Origin: Paracoccus thiocyanatus
GTDB lineage: Bacteria; Pseudomonadota; Alphaproteobacteria; Rhodobacterales; Rhodobacteraceae
DNA length: 38,302 nucleotides
Direction of reading: 5' to 3'
Assembly (NCBI RefSeq): GCF_900156255.1
Contig: NZ_FTMK01000024.1
Location: forward strand, 1-38,302
The translations under genes were made by a program, and so were the position numbers. The notes under the pieces are model-generated. The model ran no database searches and was not told where the DNA came from. It was given only the letters and a program-made list of their open reading frames with translations. This document shows, piece by piece, positions 23,587 through 30,669 of the stretch (positions within the stretch are counted from its first letter, which is position 1; the number at the start of each line of letters is the position of its first letter).

Positions 23587-23614
23587 TATTCATAACAGGT
23601 TCAGGAGATTCCCT

Positions 23615-23845
23615 ATGACGGCACCGATCCGCGAGAAATTCGCCACACAGGTTGACGCGGATGTTCTGGCGACCATCCGCAGCCTCGCCCAGAGCGAGGG
23701 CAGACAGATTCAGGCCCTTGTCGACGAAGCATTGTCCGATCTGATCGAAAAGCGCCGGCAAGGCCGGCCGCGCAGTCATGTCATGGCAGCCTATCAGGCC
23801 AGCCATGACCATTACGCCGAGCTCTACAAGAAACTGGCTGAATGA
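23615..23845 (+). CDS. Antitoxin of the Doc toxin, ribbon-helix-helix-like
   Basis: A 76-residue antitoxin. Seen: FATQVDADVLATIRSLAQSEGRQIQALVDEALSDLIE, a strand-helix-helix pattern of the CopG/RHH type, and a basic-then-helical C-terminus (AAYQASHDHYAELYKKLAE) that should block the toxin active site. It is distinct from the Phd fold that partners P1 Doc. ATG 23,615 with AGGAG upstream is chosen over a longer frame that starts in the operator. The toxin ATG overlaps its stop (ATGA). Confidence 0.8.
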   Translation: MTAPIREKFATQVDADVLATIRSLAQSEGRQIQALVDEALSDLIEKRRQGRPRSHVMAAYQASHDHYAELYKKLAE

Positions 23846-24231
23846 CCGACTACCTGACGGCGGTCGAAGCGCTGGCCATCCATGCCGATCAGATCGCCCG
23901 CTATGGTGGCACACCCGGTATCCGCGATCCGGGCCTGCTGGAAGCGGCCCTGTTCCGGCCGCAGACCGGTTATTATGCCGATCTGATCGAGGAAGCGGCC
24001 GCGCTATGGGAGAGCCTGGCGCAAAATCACCCTTTCATTGACGGCAACAAGCGCACGGCTTTCGCCGTGACCTGGACCTTTCTTGCCATCAACGGCCTGT
24101 GCATCAGCGCCCCGGCCGCCGAGACCTACAGATTTATCATCAGCTCACATGAAGCCGGGACTTTTGACATCGCCCGTCTGGCCGTCTGGCTGCGCGCCAA
24201 CACCACGCCCATCGCCTTGCCGGACCGGTAG
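23842..24231 (+). CDS. doc: Doc-type toxin (Fic fold, death on curing)
   Basis: A 129-residue Doc/Fic toxin. Seen: the catalytic loop HPFIDGNKRTAF at 63-74 (family motif H-F-(D/N)-GNKR), and RDPGLLEAALFRPQTGYYADLIEEAAALWESLAQN before it, typical of Doc. P1 Doc phosphorylates elongation factor Tu and arrests translation; Doc proteins of this length with HPF-DGNKR are expected to act likewise (inference). It is co-translated with the preceding antitoxin. A 180-base gap follows before the next pair. Confidence 0.92.
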   Translation: MTDYLTAVEALAIHADQIARYGGTPGIRDPGLLEAALFRPQTGYYADLIEEAAALWESLAQNHPFIDGNKRTAFAVTWTFLAINGLCISAPAAETYRFIISSHEAGTFDIARLAVWLRANTTPIALPDR

Positions 24232-24412
24232 CCGCCTCTGATCGGTGCCAAAATGCAGGTCTTATATGCCCGGCAAGCGAGCTGGTATTTGCCTGCCGGT
24301 CGCCCGCAGCACCTTGAGTGGAGCCGTTGAGCTTGGTGGCGGTTGCCTCTCGACCCGCATCGGATGAAGCACTATATTCGCATTGATTTCGATGCGCAAA
24401 GCGAGGCCCACC

Positions 24413-24688
24413 ATGGATATCACCCGAGACATCAGCCCGCTGACCGAGTTCAAGCGCGACTCGGCGCGCATGATCGCGCGCATGAAGGAGACCGGGCAGC
24501 CGCAGATCCTGACCGTCAATGGCAAGCCGTCGGTCGTGGTGATGGACGCCGCCGTCTGGCAGGAGATGCAGGACCGGCTTGACCATGCCGAGGCCATCAC
24601 CGGGATCCGCAAGGGGCTGGCACAGGCGCGTGCCGGTGAAGGGGTCGAGGCCGGGCGTTTCTTTGAGCAACTGGCCCGGACGGAATGA
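24413..24688 (+). CDS. Phd/YefM-type antitoxin
   Basis: A 91-residue antitoxin of the Phd/YefM family: MDITRDISPLTEFKRDSARMIARMKETGQPQILTVNGKPSVVVMDAAVWQEMQDRL is the diagnostic N-terminal domain, which dimerises and binds the operator. The C-terminal helix neutralises the toxin. ATG 24,413 is used; TATATT at 24,373-24,378 could be a -10 box but no good -35 is seen. It overlaps the toxin ATG (ATGA at 24,685). Confidence 0.92.
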   Translation: MDITRDISPLTEFKRDSARMIARMKETGQPQILTVNGKPSVVVMDAAVWQEMQDRLDHAEAITGIRKGLAQARAGEGVEAGRFFEQLARTE

Positions 24689-24996
24689 AGCCCGCGCGGG
24701 CGGTGATCGTCACGCCGCAGGCGGCGGGCGATCTGACCGAGGCATGGGCGTGGCTGCGCGAACGCAATCCGCGTGCGGGTGACGAATGGCTTGCCGGCAT
24801 CCGGCAGGTGATCATGGCGCTCGGCTCCTTCCCGGAGGCGCATCCGGTTGCCCCTGAATCCGGTGCCTTCGATCTGGAGATCCGGCGCGTTCTTTATGGG
24901 CGCAGCACACGCTGGCGGATTTACTATGCGCTGATCGACGGTGCGGTGCATGTCCTGCATGTCAGGCATGGCCGCCGTGGTGATTGGCGACCCTGA
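24685..24996 (+). CDS. RelE/ParE-family toxin
   Basis: A 103-residue toxin of the RelE/ParE superfamily. Seen: VIVTPQAAGDLTEAWAWLRERNPRAGDEWLAGIRQVIMAL (two N-terminal helices) and RRVLYGRSTRWRIYYALIDGAVHVLHVRHGRRG (beta sheet with Arg and the HGRR terminus common in ParE). Whether it cuts ribosome-bound mRNA (RelE) or blocks gyrase (ParE) cannot be told by eye. Its last 35 bases overlap the opposing methyltransferase gene tail to tail. Confidence 0.9.
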   Translation: MKPARAVIVTPQAAGDLTEAWAWLRERNPRAGDEWLAGIRQVIMALGSFPEAHPVAPESGAFDLEIRRVLYGRSTRWRIYYALIDGAVHVLHVRHGRRGDWRP

Positions 24997-26326
24997 TCGC
25001 CTCGAAGCTGGTGCCGGTCTCGGCATGGGTGGCGGTGCCGCCGGTCATCAGCTGCCAGCGGCGCAGCGCGACGTCGCAATAGGCCGGGTCCAGCTCCATT
25101 CCGAAACAGCGGCGCCCGAGCCGTGTCGCGGCGATCAGCTGCGAGCCGGAGCCGGTAAAGGGCTCGTAAAGCAGATCGCCCTCATCGCTCCAGGCGGCGA
25201 TCATCTCCTCGGCCAGCCTGACCGGGAACACCGCCGGATGCGCGCCGCCGGCAATGGCGCCCTTGTGGCGCATCACCCGGATGACACTGTCGGGGATGCG
25301 GTGGCTCTGGATGGCATTGCCGGCGCCATGCTTGGCCGTCACCGTGCCATCGGCCGCACGCAAGCCGCCGCCGCCCAGCGTCTCGCCGGCATGCTTGCTC
25401 TCGACTGTCTTGTTGGGCCGCCGCGACGCGCGGTTGAAATGAAAGACGAACTCATGCGCCGGTGCCAGCCGCCCGTTCCAGTCGCCGGGCAGGCCGGGCC
25501 CCTGATCCCAGACATACCAGCCGAACCGCCGCCAGCCCTGCATTTGCATCCAGCCTATCCAGCCCTCCCAATAGGATACCCATTCGTTGTCGCGATGCAC
25601 CAGGCCGAGATTGACCAGCAGCTGCGCGTCATCGCTGACTGGCGCTGCCGCAAAAACCCCGCGCATCAGCCTGTCCCAATCGCCGACTTTTTCCTTGGCC
25701 GCGCCATAGTCGCGCTGCTGACCATAGGGCGGCGAGGTGAAGAGGAGCGTAGCACGTTCGTCGCCCATCAGCGCCGAAACCGCCGCCACATCGGTGCTGT
25801 CGCCGCACATCAACCGCTGATCGCCAAGGATCCAGATATCGCCGGGGCGGGTGATCGGGTCCTCGGGCGGCTCAGGGATTTCGTCCTCTTCCTCCTCCGG
25901 ATCGGCGCCGAAACCCGATACTTCCGCCTCCCCGAGCAGTTCCTCCAGTTCCGCGTCCGAGAACCCGACCAGATCGAGGTCGAAATCCAGCCCCTGCAGC
26001 GCTGCCAACTCGGCGCGCAGCAGTTCCTCGTCCCAGCCAGCATTCTCGGCGATGCGGTTGTCGGCAATGACCAGCGCCCGGCGCTGGACCTCGCTCAGAT
26101 GCGCCAGCCGGATCACCGGCACCTCGGCCAGCCCCAGTTGCCGCGCCGCCATCAGACGCCCATGACCAGCGATGATCACCCCATCCGCACCGATCAGAAT
26201 CGGGTTGGTGAAGCCGAATTCCGCGATGGAGGCGGCGATCTGGGCGACCTGATCCGGCGAATGGGTGCGGGCGTTACGCGCGTAGGGGGTCAGCTGCCCG
26301 ACGGCCATCATCTCGATCTGCATCAT
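24962..26326 (-). CDS. ParB-domain DNA methyltransferase, SPPY type (downstream copy)
   Basis: A 454-residue protein. Residues 1-115 are a ParB/Srx-like domain (RNARTHSPDQVAQIAASI, VIIAGHGRLMAA, LVIADNRIAENAGWDEELL). An acidic linker (EEEEDEIPEPPED) and a beta-class methyltransferase follow: motif IV TSPPYG near 196, target-recognition region, then motif I EPFTGSGS near 387 and the ELDPAYCDVALRRW end. TSPPY favours N4-cytosine methylation (inference). It starts inside the upstream paralogue stop (ATGA at 26,326), and its first 115 codons repeat that gene closely. It may modify phage DNA against host restriction. Confidence 0.88.
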   Translation of the reverse strand: MMQIEMMAVGQLTPYARNARTHSPDQVAQIAASIAEFGFTNPILIGADGVIIAGHGRLMAARQLGLAEVPVIRLAHLSEVQRRALVIADNRIAENAGWDEELLRAELAALQGLDFDLDLVGFSDAELEELLGEAEVSGFGADPEEEEDEIPEPPEDPITRPGDIWILGDQRLMCGDSTDVAAVSALMGDERATLLFTSPPYGQQRDYGAAKEKVGDWDRLMRGVFAAAPVSDDAQLLVNLGLVHRDNEWVSYWEGWIGWMQMQGWRRFGWYVWDQGPGLPGDWNGRLAPAHEFVFHFNRASRRPNKTVESKHAGETLGGGGLRAADGTVTAKHGAGNAIQSHRIPDSVIRVMRHKGAIAGGAHPAVFPVRLAEEMIAAWSDEGDLLYEPFTGSGSQLIAATRLGRRCFGMELDPAYCDVALRRWQLMTGGTATHAETGTSFEAIRVANHHGGHA

Positions 26327-27654
26327 GCGTCCGCTTTGCGCTTCCGGGTCTGTTTGGGTGGGTCGGGTGCCGCAGCCTGGTCATCAGCAGCGAGCGTGCT
26401 GCTGTCAGCAGGATCATCGGTCGTTCGGTTGCCCGCGATCTCTGCAAAGGAACGCCCGTCGCCCTCCAGCACCGCCGCCTGGCCCGTGAGGTTCTGCCAA
26501 CGTTCAACCGCGACATCGACGTAAGCCGGGTTTAGCTCGATGCCGAGGCAGACGCGCCCGGTGGTCTCGGCGGCGATCAACGTGGTGCCGGACCCCATGA
26601 ACGGCTCATAGATCGCCTGACCGGGGCTGGAATTGTTCAGCACCGGGCGGCGCATGCATTCGACCGGCTTTTGCGTTCCGTGCACGGTCTCGGCATCCTG
26701 ATCGCGATGGCTGATATGCCAGAGCGTGGTCTGCTTGCGGTCGCCGGCCCAATGGCCTTTGCCGGTCTTGCGGACCGCATACCAGCAGGGCTCGTGCTGC
26801 CAGTGGTAATCGCCGCGGCTGAGGATCAGGCGGTCCTTCGCCCAGATGATCTGCGAGCGGATATTGAAGCCGCAGGCGATCAGGCTGTCGGCGACCGTGG
26901 TCGCGTGCAGGGCGCCATGCCAGACATAGGCCACATCGCCCGGAAACAGCGCCCAGGCCTCGCGCCAGTCGGCGCGGTCGTCGTTCAGCACCTTGCCGGT
27001 GCGTCTGGTGGCGGAAGCACCGGTCTGGTTGCGCCAGGCGGGGTCGTATTCCACGCCATAGGGCGGGTCGGTGACCATCAGGAGCGGGGTGATCCCAGCC
27101 AGCACCCGCTCGACATCTGAGGTGACGGTGCTGTCACCACAAAGCAGGCGATGGTTGCCGAGGATCCACAGATCGCCGGGGCGGGTGACGGGCTGGGCGG
27201 GCGGCTCGGGGATGTCGTCCTCGCCCTCTACCGCGCCGCCGGGCATCTCGCCATCGATCTCGCCCAGCAGCCCGGCCAGATCCTCTTCGCTGAAGCCGAC
27301 CAGATCGAGATCGAAACTCAGCTCCTGCAGCGCGGCCAGTTCTGAGGCGAGTAATTCCTCGTCCCAGCCGGCATTTTCGGCGATGCGGTTGTCGGCGATG
27401 ACCAGCGCGCGGCGTTGTACCTCGGTCAGATGTACCAGCCGGATCACCGGCACCTCAGTCAGTCCCAGCCGCTGCGCCGCCATCAGCCGCCCATGGCCGG
27501 CGATGATGCCCGCGTCCTCGCCGATCAGGATTGGGTTGGTGAAACCGAATTCCGCAATCGAGGCGGCGATCTGGGCCACCTGATCCTCGGAATGGGTGCG
27601 TGCGTTGCGGGTATAGGGCACCAACTGCTCGACCGGTATGATTTCGATCTGCAA
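26323..27654 (-). CDS. ParB-domain DNA methyltransferase, DPPY type (upstream copy)
   Basis: A 443-residue paralogue of the next gene: ParB-like domain (residues 1-115, AGHGRLMAAQRLGL), acidic linker, motif IV DPPYGVEYD near 195, recognition region, and motif I EPFMGSGTTLIAAE near 347 with GIELNPAYVDVAVERWQNLTG. DPPY favours N6-adenine methylation. I place the start at a TTG (27,654) with GGAG 9 bases upstream, because the protein then begins LQIEIIPVEQL, in register with the MQIEMMAVGQL of its neighbour; the in-frame ATG at 27,774 lies above a hairpin and T-run. The C-terminus is basic (TRKRKADA). Confidence 0.87.
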   Translation of the reverse strand: MQIEIIPVEQLVPYTRNARTHSEDQVAQIAASIAEFGFTNPILIGEDAGIIAGHGRLMAAQRLGLTEVPVIRLVHLTEVQRRALVIADNRIAENAGWDEELLASELAALQELSFDLDLVGFSEEDLAGLLGEIDGEMPGGAVEGEDDIPEPPAQPVTRPGDLWILGNHRLLCGDSTVTSDVERVLAGITPLLMVTDPPYGVEYDPAWRNQTGASATRRTGKVLNDDRADWREAWALFPGDVAYVWHGALHATTVADSLIACGFNIRSQIIWAKDRLILSRGDYHWQHEPCWYAVRKTGKGHWAGDRKQTTLWHISHRDQDAETVHGTQKPVECMRRPVLNNSSPGQAIYEPFMGSGTTLIAAETTGRVCLGIELNPAYVDVAVERWQNLTGQAAVLEGDGRSFAEIAGNRTTDDPADSSTLAADDQAAAPDPPKQTRKRKADA

Positions 27655-27666
27655 GGGGCACGGGCT

Positions 27667-27702
27667 CCAAAAGAAAAGACCCGCTGCCCGAGGGCAGGCG
27701 GG
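27667..27702 (-). terminator. Strong hairpin plus T-run just before the methyltransferase SD
   Basis: On the minus strand CCCGCCTGCCC pairs with GGGCAGCGGG (one bulged C) around a very short loop, then TCTTTTCTTTT and GGAG, the SD of the TTG-started methyltransferase. It looks like an intrinsic terminator but sits inside the leader of an operon gene, so it may attenuate methyltransferase expression. Same shape and same TTTTCTTTTGGAG ending as the element before the endolysin (1807-1829). Confidence 0.65.
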
Positions 27703-27747
27703 CCTGAAGTTATGGACAGGTGAGTGTCCGTGTGTGGCGAAGCGGGT

Positions 27748-27777
27748 GGCAACCCCGGCAACCCAAAGTGGCAACCC
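27748..27777. repeat. Three short direct repeats GGCAACCC
   Basis: Copies begin at 27,748, 27,757 and 27,770, about 100 bases upstream of the TTG start. The unit is short and spacing uneven (9 and 13), so chance cannot be ruled out; the position in a leader region makes a regulatory site possible. Confidence 0.3.
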
Positions 27778-27971
27778 AAGGGTGGAAACCCAGAAAAATC
27801 CTTTGACGCTAGAGGACTAGCGCGCTGCTGCCCCCCGCATAGCAATAAGGCGGCGGAGGAACCAGAGCGGGGGGGCGGTTGGCCAGTTGGGCAGCGCAGG
27901 CCCGATCTTATGGGTAATATGGCCCGATCTGGTGATATTTGTCGCGCCCTAAGTTCGACCTGTTCGCGCCC

Positions 27972-28460
27972 TCACGGTGGCCTGTTTGCGCCCCCGCCGT
28001 CCGGTTTGCCGCCCTCGTTGTCACCTGCCGATTTTGCACCGCGCGGGCGGGCGCTGCTTTTCCTTTGCCTGTTCAATCGGTTGGCGATGGTGATCAGCGC
28101 CGCTGTCCAGCGCCGCCAGGCGGTGGAGCGCACGCAGCCCACCGCGCGGCAAATCTGCTTCCAGCGATGGCCTTCGGCCCGCATCCAGACGATGCGGCGA
28201 TTGTCGATGATGGCCTGCTCGCTGTCGCCGCCGATCAGCGCCAGCCATGCCAGCGCCTCTTCCATGTGCTGGATTTCCTGGGGGTTGGGGATCACCCGCA
28301 TCGTGGCTTGTTCATAGCCATAGGCATGCTTGGCCTCGTGAATATATTCCGGCCAGGACCTGCCATATCCGCGCGCACCCGAACCGGGCGGGTTCGGCAG
28401 TCGGCGCAAAGTCAGCGCGGCTTCCTCGAGCCGATCTTCAATCTCGCGCGGGGTGATCAT
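27972..28460 (-). CDS. DUF6362 phage protein
   Basis: A 162-residue protein matching DUF6362, common in alphaproteobacterial prophages next to replication genes: EEAALTLRRLPNPPGSGARGYGRSWPEYIHEAKHAYGYE ... MRVIPNPQEIQHMEEALAWL, then DNRRIVWMRAEGHRWKQICRAVGCVRSTAWRRWTAALI, a helix-turn-helix-like pattern. It probably binds DNA; its process is not known. The C-terminus is basic and low-complexity (GGKPDGGGANRPP). Its ATG overlaps the replication gene stop (ATGA). Confidence 0.8.
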   Translation of the reverse strand: MITPREIEDRLEEAALTLRRLPNPPGSGARGYGRSWPEYIHEAKHAYGYEQATMRVIPNPQEIQHMEEALAWLALIGGDSEQAIIDNRRIVWMRAEGHRWKQICRAVGCVRSTAWRRWTAALITIANRLNRQRKSSARPRGAKSAGDNEGGKPDGGGANRPP

Positions 28461-29371
28461 GGGCGGTCCTTCCTGGCCGGAACGGGAATGCCGCGCTGGG
28501 CAAGGCGCTCGACGCTGGTCAGCCCGGCCTCCAGCAGGGTCAGCGCAATGGCGTTGGAGATGGCGTTCGCGGGCAGATAGCGATCCGAGTTCACCCAATC
28601 GGCAAAAAATTGCAGCTGCGGGTTGGCCGGGGCACCGGCTTTCTCTGCGCCTTGCGGCCTTGCCGGCTGGCGTAGGCGTTGCCGATGGGCCGCCCGCACC
28701 GCATCGGTGAAATAGGCCCATGTCCGGATCGGGCTGATGCGGATGGTCGGCGTCCGCGCCCGGATCACCGGCAGGATGTCGGCATCAATGTCCATCCCCT
28801 CGCGCAGCCAGCCCTCGATCACCTCGGCGGTCTCGATGATCGCCGTCCGAGATGCCGGGCAGAGACCGGGACCGGCGACCGCGAGACAGCGGGCCTGCGG
28901 ATCGGAGTTATCCACAGGCGGGTCATCGGTCAGCTGCGTAGTAGTATCTCTATAAGGATGGTTCGGGTGAATCTGGTTCACGGGGTGGGGTGAACCACGT
29001 TCACGGGTTACCCGTGCACTAGATTCACGGGGTGAACCCTGTTCGCGGGTTCGGGACGAGTTATCCACAGGCTGTTCGCGCGTTGAGGGCAGGTTATCCA
29101 CAGCCTGCGACTCGATGGCATATTCGATTGTGAACCCATGCTTGCAGTCGCGCTGGCCCGCCTCCTTGACCAGCCCATCGCGGATCAGCTCCTGAATGGC
29201 GATCTGCACCGCGCGCCGCGACAGTTCCAGATCACGGGCGATATTGGCTTTGGAGGTCCAGATGCCGGTGCCGTCATCGGCGGCCTTGTCAGCCATGTAG
29301 AGCAGCACCGATTTACGTGTGGCCGAACCGACCACGCGGCGCTGGACAGACGCTGAGATCAGGTTGCTCAC
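28457..29371 (-). CDS. Winged-helix replication initiator-like protein containing a candidate origin
   Basis: A 304-residue protein. Residues 10-70 form a winged helix (RKSVLLYMADKAADDGTGIWTSKANIARDLELSRRAVQIAIQELIRDGLVKEAG). Residues 85-135 are an unusual repetitive linker with recurring VDN and TRE(Q/R)GSP motifs, and the C-terminal 150 residues are helical. The DNA for the linker carries three perfect DnaA boxes, as in lambda O, whose gene contains ori. The start is a GTG at 29,371 overlapping the upstream stop (GTGA) with GGAGG before it. It probably starts phage replication; the function is inferred from fold, position and embedded sites. Confidence 0.75.
   Translation of the reverse strand: MSNLISASVQRRVVGSATRKSVLLYMADKAADDGTGIWTSKANIARDLELSRRAVQIAIQELIRDGLVKEAGQRDCKHGFTIEYAIESQAVDNLPSTREQPVDNSSRTREQGSPRESSARVTRERGSPHPVNQIHPNHPYRDTTTQLTDDPPVDNSDPQARCLAVAGPGLCPASRTAIIETAEVIEGWLREGMDIDADILPVIRARTPTIRISPIRTWAYFTDAVRAAHRQRLRQPARPQGAEKAGAPANPQLQFFADWVNSDRYLPANAISNAIALTLLEAGLTSVERLAQRGIPVPARKDRP
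28908..29102. other. Candidate phage replication origin (DnaA boxes and repeats)
   Basis: Seen: perfect DnaA boxes TTATCCACA at 28,908-28,916, 29,061-29,069 and 29,094-29,102, all in the same orientation. Between them TTCACGGG-type units recur at 28,977, 29,000, 29,024 and (as TTCGCGGG) 29,042, about two helical turns apart, several extended into palindromes (TTCACGGGGTGAACC at 29,024). An AT-richer patch (GTAGTATCTCTATAAGG) lies at about 28,940-28,957. The region is inside the replication gene, as in lambda-type phages. Confidence 0.65.
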
Positions 29372-29574
29372 CGCCACCCTCCCTCGAGGATTTCCTCGAT
29401 CGAGCGGGTCTCGAAGGCTGTGGGTGCGATGAAGCGCAGCACCTCCGTCCAGTCGATGCGCATCAATGCGATCCAGACCAATGCACCGATGAGCAGGGAG
29501 GCTATGATCAGCATGAGGGCGAAGATAATGCTCCAAAGTGGGGCCAGGCCGGGCCTGTCGCGATCACCCCTCAT
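29368..29574 (-). CDS. Small single-pass membrane protein in the early operon
   Basis: A 68-residue protein with one strong membrane segment (about residues 13-37, WSIIFALMLIIASLLIGALVWIAL), a basic N-terminus and a short acidic C-terminus (TRSIEEILEGGWR). Family not recognised. It overlaps both neighbours (ATGA with the HTH gene, GTGA with the replication gene), so it belongs to the early operon. Small early membrane proteins of phages often serve exclusion or host takeover, but nothing here shows which. Confidence 0.65.
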   Translation of the reverse strand: MRGDRDRPGLAPLWSIIFALMLIIASLLIGALVWIALMRIDWTEVLRFIAPTAFETRSIEEILEGGWR

Positions 29575-29831
29575 CGGCCCGCTCTCCTGCGGCCGGCGGT
29601 CTTGTGGCTCTCCTGGTCCAGCAGCCAGTCGCGCACTGCGCCGCGCCGATAAAGCACTTTGCGCCCGATCCGGATGCAGGGTGGGCCGATGCGTCGTGTC
29701 TCCCAGCGTTTCAGCGTATCGGCGCTGACACCGATGATGCCGGCCAGTTCGCTGCGCGGCATCCAGTCATCCAGCAGCCCTTCCGGGTTGTTTGCACTGA
29801 TAGCGGCGGTGGTTTCGGTCTGATGGGTCAT
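29571..29831 (-). CDS. Excisionase/AlpA-like MerR-type HTH protein
   Basis: An 86-residue DNA-binding protein. Seen: DDWMPRSELAGIIGVSADTLKRWETRRIGPPCIRIGRKVLYRRGAVRDWLLDQE, the complete winged MerR-like domain of the HTH_17/excisionase class. It is first in the minus-strand early operon and close to the integrase, so it is probably the excision factor or an early regulator. ATG 29,831 follows GAGGGAAGGA. A 247-base non-coding gap lies between it and the divergent gene at 30,079, where early promoters should be. Confidence 0.82.
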   Translation of the reverse strand: MTHQTETTAAISANNPEGLLDDWMPRSELAGIIGVSADTLKRWETRRIGPPCIRIGRKVLYRRGAVRDWLLDQESHKTAGRRRAGR

Positions 29832-30078
29832 GATCCGGTCCTTCCCTCGTGATTGCAGGGCAAGGCAGAGCATGAGCAGGGGACCGGAGGCGCGGATTGG
29901 ACCGGCGCGGAATTGCCGGAACTACGCCGGTTCATGTTTTATGGGGCTTGGAGGGGGAAAAGGAATAGGGGCGCATGCCGACGACAGGGCAGCCAATACA
30001 GCCCATGAGAGAGATCAACTCACAAAAGACAACCGCGCGTTATTGGCAGGATTTGTGTTAATTGTTCAGGACTATGTC

Positions 30079-30669
30079 ATGTCACTACCGCCTCGTGCTT
30101 TATTCAACCTGTCAGAGGCCGCTGCCCGCTGGGGCTGCACACTCGCCGACATCGCTGATTGGGCCATGATGGATCGTATTGAAATCGTGACCGGAATACC
30201 GCCAACCAGCTTTGGTGAAGATAATCTTGCAGGACTGGTCGTTATCTCGCCAACCGACATCCTGCCGCTGTTTCGCCGCTGCGGAACCGGGCCTCAAAAA
30301 GGCACGGTTCGCCGTGTTCGGGCCCCGGGCAGTGAGGAGTGGAAACATATCGCGCCACAGGATAAGGGCCTGCGGATCACGCGGGCGGATCTGATGATCA
30401 CGGCCGATGCAGTGGCGCGATTTGAAGATCAGCATGGAATTTTCCGGCGCCCGAGCACGGATTCGTCCAAAGGCTATGATTGGCATGGCTTTTACGGTGC
30501 CATGATCCTGCGTATTTTCCGTAACGGACTACCTGAAAAGCAGGGTGATCTGATCGGCGAGATGCAGGACTGGTTCATTGCCACCAGCACGGATGGCGAT
30601 GCGCCGGACGAAAGCACGATCCGCAAGCGGATCAGCCCGATTTGGCGTTTGCTGCAAGCGGAGGCGTAA
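30079..30669 (+). CDS. Uncharacterised protein in the lysogeny position
   Basis: A 196-residue protein, not recognised with certainty. The N-terminus (RALFNLSEAAARWGCTLADIADWAMMDRIEIV) looks like a MerR/AlpA-type helix-turn-helix. The C-terminus (WHGFYGAMILRIFRNGLPEKQGDLIGEMQDWF ... DESTIRKRISPIWRLL) has a pattern I associate with the ends of many uncharacterised alphaproteobacterial accessory proteins. It is divergent from the early operon and convergent with the integrase (38-base tail overlap), where a repressor would be expected. I start it at ATG 30,079; the frame is open to 29,830 but without a good site. Confidence 0.6.
   Translation: MSLPPRALFNLSEAAARWGCTLADIADWAMMDRIEIVTGIPPTSFGEDNLAGLVVISPTDILPLFRRCGTGPQKGTVRRVRAPGSEEWKHIAPQDKGLRITRADLMITADAVARFEDQHGIFRRPSTDSSKGYDWHGFYGAMILRIFRNGLPEKQGDLIGEMQDWFIATSTDGDAPDESTIRKRISPIWRLLQAEA

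Larger units (their letters stand above)
27655..27971. other. Gene-free gap with hairpin and short direct repeats
   Basis: No supported gene. It holds the hairpin above, three copies of GGCAACCC (27,748-27,755; 27,757-27,764; 27,770-27,777) with a related GGAAACCC at about 27,784, and a GC-rich stretch next to the DUF6362 stop. The repeats could bind a regulator of the methyltransferase operon. Nothing else was recognised. Confidence 0.5.

Noticed and set aside
27655..27774. Longer ATG start for the first methyltransferase
   Set aside because: The added 40 residues are Cys/Pro/Arg-rich, cross a hairpin with T-run, and are absent from the neighbouring paralogue.
28977..29051. Repeated TTCACGGG units as a CRISPR array
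   Set aside because: Units are only 8-11 bases, imperfect, within a coding frame, and no cas gene is present; better explained as origin repeats and a peptide repeat.
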